Source: Anaerolineaceae bacterium UBA1415
GTDB taxonomy: Bacteria > Chloroflexota > Anaerolineae > Anaerolineales > Anaerolineaceae
Length of the DNA: 11,948 nt
Reading direction: 5' to 3'
Assembly (NCBI GenBank): GCA_002305635.1
Contig: DBPR01000031.1
Coordinates: 1 to 11,948 of the forward strand
In this document: positions 7,469-11,948 of the stretch, piece by piece
Layout: every line of letters starts with the position of its first letter
How positions within the stretch are numbered: the stretch's first letter is position 1
Position numbers and translations under genes: made by a program
The notes under the pieces: generated by a model
What the model was told of the DNA's origin: nothing
Seen by the model: the letters and a program-made list of their open reading frames with translations, nothing else
Databases searched by the model: none

Positions 7469-8380
7469 TCAGAACAAACCCTCGTGTGGGTTTTTCTCGT
7501 CCAGCCTGGCCAGGGCGTAGGAAGCAGCCGCGGCGAGCAGGAAAAGCAAGGCGCAGACGGCGATCATGCCAAAGCCGGAGACGCCGGAGGGGATGATGGC
7601 AGCGGTCGAGCCGATCACGACACCGATGATGAGGTGATACATGAAGGCGTAGTGCTTATTGAAGAGCCAGTTCACAAATTTGGCAAAGATGAAGATCACC
7701 AGGATCACGCCAAGCATCAGGGGCAAAATGACACCAAACTGCAGGTTCTTGATCCCATTGGCCATGGGTTGATACAGCCCGAGGTAGATCAGGAAGTTGG
7801 AGGGGCTGAGGCCGGGAACCACCAGACCGAGGCCGGTCAGGGCGCCGCTCAGCAGCCAGGCGAAGAAACCGGGCTGCATTTCAACGGTGCGGATCGTCTC
7901 CATCCAGCGCATCAGGAAGAAGGTGCCGACCGCGATCAGAGCGAGGAGAGCCCAGTGCCAGCTTTTGCGGCCCTCTTTACCAGCGGTTTTGAGCAGGGAG
8001 GGGATCGTGCCGGCGATGAAGCCGATGAAGAGCCAGGTGAATTGGGCGGCGTAGTGTTCGAAGGCGAAGTCGATCACCGCTGAAAAGGCGATCACGCCGA
8101 TCACGCCGCCGATCCCGACCGGCAGGAAAAAGAGCAAATGCTGGAGGAATTTGTTGCGAATGTCCGCCAGCCAGCGCACCAGGGGTTCGTAGATCCCAAA
8201 AACGACCAGCAGAACACCGCCGGAGAGGCCGGGTGTGATAGCGCCGATGCCTGCCAGCAAGCCCTTGAGCAGACGCACGATCCAGCCGATGATCGGATTG
8301 CCGGTGGTATGGATCGGTAATTTTTCCTCCTGTTCAGGCAGGAGGGTTTCGTTATTTACGGAATTATTGTTTTCTGTCAT
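7469..8380 (-). CDS. DUF368 family membrane protein, PopT-type polyprenyl-phosphate transporter
   Basis: A 303-residue multispanning inner-membrane protein of the DUF368 family (PF04018). Members of this family have been shown to return undecaprenyl phosphate across the membrane for envelope polymer synthesis, with the name PopT in use. The hallmark first repeat LLAGIGAITPGLSGG (41-55) is followed by an FGIYEPL segment. The second, related half has GLVVPGLSPSN (185-195) followed by LGLYQPM. Hydrophobic spans lie at about 82-105, 114-130, 143-160, 172-200, 213-240, 248-264 and 270-291. The first 28 residues are hydrophilic and probably cytoplasmic. ATG 8380 has only a weak AGAGAG site about 10 nt upstream. 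A carrier-lipid role fits the neighbouring exported hydrolase only loosely, since they have separate terminators. Confidence 0.9.
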   Translation of the reverse strand: MTENNNSVNNETLLPEQEEKLPIHTTGNPIIGWIVRLLKGLLAGIGAITPGLSGGVLLVVFGIYEPLVRWLADIRNKFLQHLLFFLPVGIGGVIGVIAFSAVIDFAFEHYAAQFTWLFIGFIAGTIPSLLKTAGKEGRKSWHWALLALIAVGTFFLMRWMETIRTVEMQPGFFAWLLSGALTGLGLVVPGLSPSNFLIYLGLYQPMANGIKNLQFGVILPLMLGVILVIFIFAKFVNWLFNKHYAFMYHLIIGVVIGSTAAIIPSGVSGFGMIAVCALLFLLAAAASYALARLDEKNPHEGLF

Positions 8381-8476
8381 ATTTTTTCTACTCTCTAATT
8401 TTCTTCCACCATTCTACAACAAAGGCAGAATTTGTGCTCAGAGGGTTTGAGATCGGTTTTTGGGCTGGCTTTCCCT

Positions 8477-8535
8477 GTGTAGATCGAAATTGAGAGATGA
8501 GCCTGATGTTCATCACTTTCAATCACGATCTACGA
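8477..8535. repeat. Imperfect hairpin repeat, family A, copy 2
   Basis: GTAGATCG (8479-8486) pairs perfectly with CGATCTAC (8526-8533). Inside them ATTGA...ATGA (8489-8500) pairs imperfectly with TCATCACTTTCAAT (8510-8523) around a short loop. No T-tract follows on either strand. The left arm GTAGATCGAAATTGA aligns with 888-902 downstream of tpiA at 13 of 15 positions, and the right arm shares TTTCAATC and a following CGA. Two such hairpins of equal size in separate spacers indicate a dispersed palindromic element. Confidence 0.62.
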
Positions 8536-8619
8536 AAAAAAGCGGTTATCTGAAATTTGAGATCAGTGGGCATAGCCAGGCACACGATATGGAAGATGTT
8601 GGGTTTACTCGATGGAGCA

Positions 8620-8639
8620 GACCCCTAATCCCCGGAGGG
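8620..8639. repeat. C/G-rich palindromic repeat, family B, shortened copy
   Basis: GACCCCTAATCCCCGGAGGG resembles the longer element at 5289-5322, sharing GACCC, a TAAT/TAGT centre and CCCCGGAGGG. It keeps only part of the palindrome (CCCCGGAGGG). Probably a decayed copy of the same intergenic repeat. Confidence 0.42.
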
Positions 8640-8717
8640 CATAAACTGATCCACCCACAATTTAAATAATCTTTTACAACAACAATGCCCAACTGCCAAT
8701 GGTATTAGAATTTATAT

Positions 8718-9482
8718 ATGACACAGGCATTTAAATTCCAAAGAACATTTTCGGTAAGCACGTATGACTGTGATTTTGAGGGTCGATGGAAGCCGACCGC
8801 TTTTTTTCAGGTAATGAGCGAAAGTGCCGCTAATCACGCCGATCTTTTGGGCGTTGGTTATAAGGCAATGCTTGAAGTCGGCTACTTTTGGGTCCTGAGT
8901 CGCTTTAAGGTGCGCTTTCTGAAGTATCCCCAAATGGGAGACCTGGTACATCTCAAAACCTGGCCAAAGACGATCCAACAAAAGCTTTTTTACGTTCGCG
9001 ATTATGAGTTTTTTGATCAGTCGGAAGAGCCAGTCGCTCTGGCGACCTCTGCCTGGCTGGTGCTTGACGCGAATGCCAGAAGATTGGTGCCACCTGCTTC
9101 TTTGCCAGGGCTGAAGCTGCCTTCCAATCCTGAAGCCTTTGCTTTGGACGAGCCGCTTGAAAAGCTTAAAATGGACGAAAATGGCGAAGTCAAGATCCGT
9201 CAAAAGGCGAGTTATTCGGCTATCGACCTGGTTGGTCACGTGAACAACACCCGCTACATCGATCTGATCTGTGATAGTGTGGATATTGCTCACTATCAAA
9301 CACAGGAATTTGACTCTTTGCAGATCAATTTTGACAAAGAGGTCAGGCTCGGCGAGGAAGTTGAGGTCAGGGAGACGCTTTTGCAGGAAGAGCCGATGAA
9401 ATTAGGCTTTGTTGGCAATAATCTTTCCCGGCAGACCCGTGCCTTTGAAGCTGTCGTTCAGCTGCGCCCAAAATTGGGATAG
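8718..9482 (+). CDS. Acyl-ACP thioesterase, bacterial FatA/FatB-like
   Basis: A 254-residue cytosolic enzyme that hydrolyses acyl-ACP and releases free fatty acid. It has two tandem hot-dog domains (about 5-130 and 155-254), the expected bacterial length. Evidence is the N-terminal TYDCDFEGRWKPTAFFQVMSE segment (15-35) with its long central helix, and the second-domain signature SAIDLVGHVNNTRYIDL (167-183). By alignment with plant FatB, Asp170, His174 and Glu208 match catalytic-site positions. The position usually holding Asn (D-x-N-x-H) is Val172, and the plant Cys after the Glu is Val209. ATG 8718 fits the domain start, but no Shine-Dalgarno sequence precedes it. It stands alone, convergent with the PadR gene. 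Chain-length preference cannot be judged. Confidence 0.9.
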   Translation: MTQAFKFQRTFSVSTYDCDFEGRWKPTAFFQVMSESAANHADLLGVGYKAMLEVGYFWVLSRFKVRFLKYPQMGDLVHLKTWPKTIQQKLFYVRDYEFFDQSEEPVALATSAWLVLDANARRLVPPASLPGLKLPSNPEAFALDEPLEKLKMDENGEVKIRQKASYSAIDLVGHVNNTRYIDLICDSVDIAHYQTQEFDSLQINFDKEVRLGEEVEVRETLLQEEPMKLGFVGNNLSRQTRAFEAVVQLRPKLG

Positions 9483-9488
9483 ACGAGA

Positions 9489-9613
9489 GCAGGCAATCAC
9501 AGCGCGATCAGCATTCCACTACCACGCTGGCGGAGTGGTGCCTGCCAAAAAGAGCCTGCCCCTTACCGTGATGAAAAGCTGATCTAACCGCCAGGGGTGG
9601 ACGGTGACTGCCT
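9489..9613. other. Structured convergent spacer between thioesterase and PadR genes
   Basis: This 135-bp gap is dense in inverted repeats. GCAGGCA (9489-9495) pairs with TGCCTGC (9539-9545), enclosing CCACT (9516-9520) with AGTGG (9534-9538). AGGCAATCAC (9491-9500) also matches GTGACTGCCT (9604-9613) as a 9/10 inverted pair. GATCAGC (9506-9512) with GCTGATC (9578-9584), and CTGGCGG (9527-9533) with CCGCCAG (9588-9594), are further pairs that cannot all nest. It may stop transcription from both sides, but there is no T-tract. Confidence 0.45.
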
Positions 9614-9617
9614 GTCC

Positions 9618-10181
9618 CTATTCTTCTGTTTTATGCTGCCTGATCAGTAAGGTCTCCAGTTCATCCAGCCAGTTTAGCATCGCTCGCTCGCGGTTCATTT
9701 TGTAGCTGTGGACAATATATTCATCCAACTCCAGGGTTTTGATCTGCGGTAGTTCTGATTCCAGGTTTTGCAGCCAGGACTGGCAGACAATGCGCTGATT
9801 GTGGAGCAACTCGAGCGCTTTGCGCAAACCGTATCGGCGGGCGATGATCAGTTTGCTTAAAAACACCTGTTGGATATCGCGCGCCTTGGGAACAGGGGCC
9901 GTGATCCAGGCGGAAAGAGACCTTTTTCCGAGCGGGCTAAGCTGAAAAACGACCCGCGCAGTACCTGAGCCTTCTTTTTGGCTGACTTGTCCCTGAATGT
10001 AGCCATCCGTATTCAGGCGTTCGAGCCTGGCGTAGAAAAAAGCTTGTTTCAGGTTCCAGATCTTTGAGATGCCATGCAGCTTTCCCAGCTTTTGATGCAG
10101 CTCATAACCGTGCATTGGCTTCTCATCCAACAATGCCAGAATCACATGTTCCATCGAAATTGGGGCTGCTTTTCTTGCCAA
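9618..10181 (-). CDS. PadR family transcriptional regulator
   Basis: A 187-residue DNA-binding regulator of the PadR type with two parts. The N-terminal winged helix (about 10-90) contains LALLDEKPMHGYEL (15-28) and the AFFYARLERLNTDGYI recognition/wing segment. The C-terminal helical dimerisation domain (about 99-180) resembles the Vir_act_alpha_C type. The start is uncertain. TTG 10181 has AAAGGTGG six bases upstream and is preferred. ATG 10154 gives a shorter N-terminus with no ribosome site, and TTG 10199 is possible. It lies 23 nt downstream of the cupin gene on the same strand, so the pair is probably one transcript, and PadR may regulate the pair itself. The ligand is unknown, and no operator was identified. 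Confidence 0.9.
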   Translation of the reverse strand: MARKAAPISMEHVILALLDEKPMHGYELHQKLGKLHGISKIWNLKQAFFYARLERLNTDGYIQGQVSQKEGSGTARVVFQLSPLGKRSLSAWITAPVPKARDIQQVFLSKLIIARRYGLRKALELLHNQRIVCQSWLQNLESELPQIKTLELDEYIVHSYKMNRERAMLNWLDELETLLIRQHKTEE

Positions 10182-10204
10182 CTCTACCCACCTTTCCAAT
10201 AAAA

Positions 10205-10567
10205 TTATTTGTTTTCCGGTTTGAGTATCGTTTCATCGGGCTTGTTGGGCACGAGGCAAAGAAACTCAAAAGGAACGTCTCCAATGTTTTCATAGCTGTG
10301 AGGCACTTCTGCCGGGATGTAGACCACATCGCCGGATCGAACCTCATGGACTTCACCGGCGATGACGAGGCGCGCGAGGCCGTTGAGGACATATTGCTCG
10401 TGTTCCACCAGATTGGTGTGCATGGGCATCGAGCCGCCAGGCGCGATGGTGAACTTGCGCATCGCGAAATTCGGCCCTTCCTGATCGGAAATAAGAACTG
10501 TTTTTGTCGCGCCTTTGCCGATGGATACCGGCACGGCGGGGATGTTTTTGCTGTTTTTGACTGACAT
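10205..10567 (-). CDS. Small single-domain cupin protein
   Basis: A 120-residue beta-barrel protein. Cupin motif 1 is visible as PGGSMPMHTNLVEHEQYVLNG (43-63), with His50, Glu55, His56 and Glu57. Motif 2 is GDVVYIPAEVPHSYEN (79-94), with His90. The second His of the common HxH pair is Asn52, leaving His50, Glu55 or Glu57, and His90 as candidate metal ligands. Start ATG 10567 has a perfect AGGAGG (10573-10578, - strand) five bases away. An in-frame ATG at 10630 would add a non-conserved 21-residue tail across that site. A TATTAT -10 candidate lies at 10603-10608 on the - strand, without a good -35. No enzymatic role can be assigned. It may be a small-molecule sensor or enzyme working with the PadR gene behind it. 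Confidence 0.88.
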   Translation of the reverse strand: MSVKNSKNIPAVPVSIGKGATKTVLISDQEGPNFAMRKFTIAPGGSMPMHTNLVEHEQYVLNGLARLVIAGEVHEVRSGDVVYIPAEVPHSYENIGDVPFEFLCLVPNKPDETILKPENK

Positions 10568-11087
10568 AAATACCTCCTGATGTTGATCTTTTGGATTGTT
10601 TAATAATATCGCAGAAATTGGAAAAAGCATAATCGCGGAAGCCCGGGGTATGTTTTAAGAAAAAAGTGAGTATAGAATAAAGAAAGGAAGTCATCTTAAA
10701 GACGCTCGCAATTGACCTGTAAACTCCCTCTAAACTTTACGCAGGTTCGAATGGACAAGAAGTTTTAAGGGGAATGTCAAATATAAACAAGTAGTTTTTT
10801 CCTCTGATCCATCTACCATAAAGAATCCATTTTTTTATCACAATCTTTTTGGGAAAATAACTCAGACGGAACCAATCCACCTGGGTTGTTATCTCTATGT
10901 GCGTCTTTGCTTACTCAACCTAAAAGTTTAAAAAGTGAATAGAAAACAATGGAACCAGGAATTCTCAGTTTGGAAAAATCAAGCCCATGGTATAGTCCCA
11001 TCAATGTAAAAAATCCCAGCCACTGAGTTATTTCATAAAGCATGATATTTAGGGTATATATTTATTATTCAGAGTTTCTTGCGGCAA

Positions 11088-11293
11088 TTGTAGCAAGGGG
11101 CGGACTGCCACCTGTGCCCGTCAGGGTATGTCCGCCCGATGGTTTGGAAATTAAACGTAGAATCCCTTGATTATCTGAAACCATCATTCTGGCATTTCTC
11201 GATATTCCAGTTATATTTAATTCATTCCAGAAGACGGGCGGGCACAGCGCACCTGGCACTTTGTGCCACGCACAGGTCCCGCCCCTACCACAA
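11088..11293. repeat. Composite inverted-repeat element with matching ends (MITE-like)
   Basis: The left end TTGTAGCAAGGGGCGG (11088-11103) and the reverse complement of the right end, TTGTGGTAGGGGCGG (11279-11293), match except for two substitutions and one gap. ACCTGTGC follows inside both ends. Between them lie consecutive inverted repeats: GGGCGGAC/GTCCGCCC (11098-11137), GATGGTTT/AAACCATC (11138-11185), TTCTGG/CCAGAA (11187-11232) and GGGCGGG/CCCGCCC (11236-11284). The last encloses ACCTG/CAGGT and GGCAC/GTGCC, so it is a nearly continuous hairpin. No transposase gene and no obvious target-site duplication were seen. It could be a non-autonomous mobile element or a structured RNA. Confidence 0.55.
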
Positions 11294-11311
11294 AAAACGT
11301 CCTAAAGGACG
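11292..11311 (-). terminator. Short terminator-like hairpin read on the minus strand
   Basis: CGTCC (11298-11302) pairs with GGACG (11307-11311) around TAAA, with A6 before it. On the - strand this is a 5-bp stem followed by T6. No minus-strand gene lies upstream (to its right), so it may be fortuitous or may block antisense transcription. Confidence 0.3.
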
Positions 11312-11402
11312 ATTATCGGTCAAGAACTAAATAATATGCGCTTGAGGAAAGGAGAATACAAGCTAAAAAAATCTATACTGAGAATTGCCATAACGAAACA
11401 TT

Positions 11403-11431
11403 TTCGCAAACAACCTTTGTTAATGTATAAT
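11403..11431 (+). promoter_or_regulatory. Promoter of the Asp-box repeat protein gene
   Basis: TATAAT (11426-11431) is a perfect -10. TTCGCA (11403-11408) at a 17-bp spacing matches the -35 consensus at four of six positions. The gene start is 38 bp beyond the -10, with AGGAGG (11458-11463) five bases before the ATG. Confidence 0.6.
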
Positions 11432-11468
11432 ATTCATAAATTTATTTGGATTTCCACAGGAGGTTGAA

Positions 11469-11948
11469 ATGAAAAAAGTTTTCTGCGCCACTCTGATATT
11501 GGCTTTATTGGTATTTATGTTGCCGTCTTCCGTTATATCCGCACAAGGGGAGATCACATGGGTGCCTTCCAACACCGGAATGTATGGGGGGACCATACAA
11601 GCTTTGGTGGTCGATCCGCAAACGCCATCGACGTTGTACGCGGGAACTTATGGAGGCGGCGTATTCAAGAGTGTTGATGGAGGAGACTCGTGGACTGCCA
11701 TCAACACTGGACTGACAAACCTCCATATATGCACGCTCGCAATCGATCCGCAAACGCCCTCAACGCTTTATGCTGGGACATGGGGAGGCGGCGTGTTCAA
11801 AAGCGACAGAGGAGGTGACTCCTGGACTCCCATTAACACCGGACTGACAAATCGTATAATATACACGCTTGTGATCGACCCGCAAACTCCTTTGGCGCTC
11901 TACGCAGGGACATGGGGAGGTGGAGTGTTCAAGAGTATTGACAGAGGA
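11469..11948 (+). CDS. Secreted Asp-box (BNR-like) repeat protein, N-terminal part
   Basis: The open frame runs off the window end, so only 160 residues are visible. A signal peptide (about 1-25, hydrophobic LILALLVFML, probable cleavage after VISA) predicts export. There is no lipobox cysteine. From residue 43 the chain is a tandem array of 44-residue units with the pattern DPQTP-x2-LYAGT-x-GGGVFKS followed by an Asp-box such as SVDGGDSW (68-75). The Asp-box Asp is replaced by Arg in unit 2 (SDRGGDSW), and unit 3 is cut by the edge. Such repeats build beta-propellers of the sialidase/BNR or Ycf48-like type, generally used for binding or as part of large surface proteins. Catalytic function cannot be inferred. 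The start is supported by AGGAGG at 11458-11463 and a good -10. Confidence 0.85.
   Translation, partial: MKKVFCATLILALLVFMLPSSVISAQGEITWVPSNTGMYGGTIQALVVDPQTPSTLYAGTYGGGVFKSVDGGDSWTAINTGLTNLHICTLAIDPQTPSTLYAGTWGGGVFKSDRGGDSWTPINTGLTNRIIYTLVIDPQTPLALYAGTWGGGVFKSIDRG
11595..11948 (+). repeat. 132-bp tandem coding repeats, 2.7 units visible
   Basis: Units start at 11595, 11727 and 11859, exactly 132 bp apart (44 codons). Units 1 and 2 share 34 of 44 residues, and units 2 and 3 share 23 of the 30 visible. Near-identical DNA blocks such as GATCCGCAAACGCC (11613 and 11745) recur. Each unit probably corresponds to one propeller blade, and the array continues beyond the window. Confidence 0.9.

Larger units (their letters stand above)
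8381..8717. other. Divergent intergenic spacer with two repeat relics
   Basis: 337 bp separate the minus-strand DUF368 gene from the plus-strand thioesterase. It should contain both promoters, but no pair of hexamers is convincing. A TAGAAT-like -10 on the - strand lies around 8410-8415 without a matching -35. The middle is occupied by a long hairpin repeat (8477-8535) and a short C/G-rich repeat (8620-8639). A 69-codon open frame at 8460-8669 runs through both repeats and is unlikely to be a gene. Confidence 0.6.
10568..11468. other. Gene-free AT-rich spacer of about 900 bp
   Basis: No convincing coding region is present on either strand. Open frames here are short, lack ribosome sites and run across repeats. 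The left part (10640-11080) is AT-rich. It contains a small inverted repeat, ACCTGTAAA (10715-10723) with TTTACGCAGGT (10736-10746), and little else that I can interpret. The right part holds a composite inverted-repeat element (11088-11293), a short minus-strand terminator-like hairpin, and the promoter of the final gene. The spacer is unusually long for this window, where other gaps are 5-340 bp. Confidence 0.65.

Noticed and set aside
7484..8083. A 199-codon open frame on the + strand opposite the DUF368 gene
   Set aside because: Low-complexity, Gly/Asp/Glu/His-rich translation with no ribosome site. It is the antisense shadow of a well-supported membrane protein gene.
8460..8669. A 69-codon open frame in the spacer before the thioesterase
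   Set aside because: It runs straight through two palindromic repeats, lacks a ribosome site and has no recognisable domain.
10736..10760. GGTTCGAAT at 10744-10752, resembling a tRNA T-arm
   Set aside because: The flanking bases do not form a T-stem, and no acceptor, anticodon or D-arm can be assembled around it. Not a tRNA or an evident attachment-site relic.
11065..11330. Short open frames on both strands across the 206-bp element
   Set aside because: They arise from inverted-repeat sequence and have no ribosome sites or family resemblance.
11505..11753. An 82-codon minus-strand frame in the final gene
   Set aside because: It is antisense to the repeat array of the secreted protein, whose promoter, ribosome site and signal peptide are clear.
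11595..11948. Regularly spaced repeats considered as a CRISPR array
   Set aside because: The 132-bp period keeps reading frame and encodes a 44-residue protein repeat. There are no short identical repeats separated by unique spacers.

Overview
This window looks like chromosomal DNA from an anaerobic bacterium, most plausibly of the Chloroflexota (Anaerolineae type). That placement is inference. It rests on moderately GC-rich genes between AT-rich spacers full of palindromic repeats, a T-box in front of pheST, a DUF368 polyprenyl-phosphate transporter, a bacterial acyl-ACP thioesterase, and a secreted Asp-box repeat protein. There is no rRNA, tRNA, CRISPR array, transposase or phage gene.

Region 1 (1-5209, + strand) is housekeeping. 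tpiA comes first and is followed by a dispersed hairpin repeat. Next is a textbook promoter (TTGACA-16-TATAAT) driving a T-box leader whose specifier reads UUC (Phe), with a UGGU acceptor bulge and an intrinsic terminator. The leader should make pheS, pheT and a small DsrE/YedF-like gene responsive to uncharged tRNA-Phe.

Region 2 (5210-8380, mainly - strand) begins with a repeat-bearing spacer and a perfect bidirectional terminator. It holds two independent membrane-related genes: an exported serine beta-lactamase-fold hydrolase with four C-terminal membrane helices, and a DUF368 (PopT-type) carrier-lipid transporter with its own terminator. Both fit cell-envelope work.

Region 3 (8381-10567) has a 337-bp spacer with two repeat relics, then an acyl-ACP thioesterase (+). 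A structured convergent spacer follows, then a cupin-PadR pair read on the - strand.

Region 4 (10568-11948) is a gene-free stretch of about 900 bp. It contains a roughly 206-bp element made of consecutive inverted repeats with matching ends. After it come a promoter, a strong ribosome site and the 5' part of a secreted protein built from 132-bp tandem repeats, cut by the window edge.

I found no clear new multi-gene system. The most unusual points are three families of short palindromic repeats (two of them with two diverged copies here), a DsrE-like gene under T-box(Phe) control, and a thioesterase lacking the usual active-site Asn.
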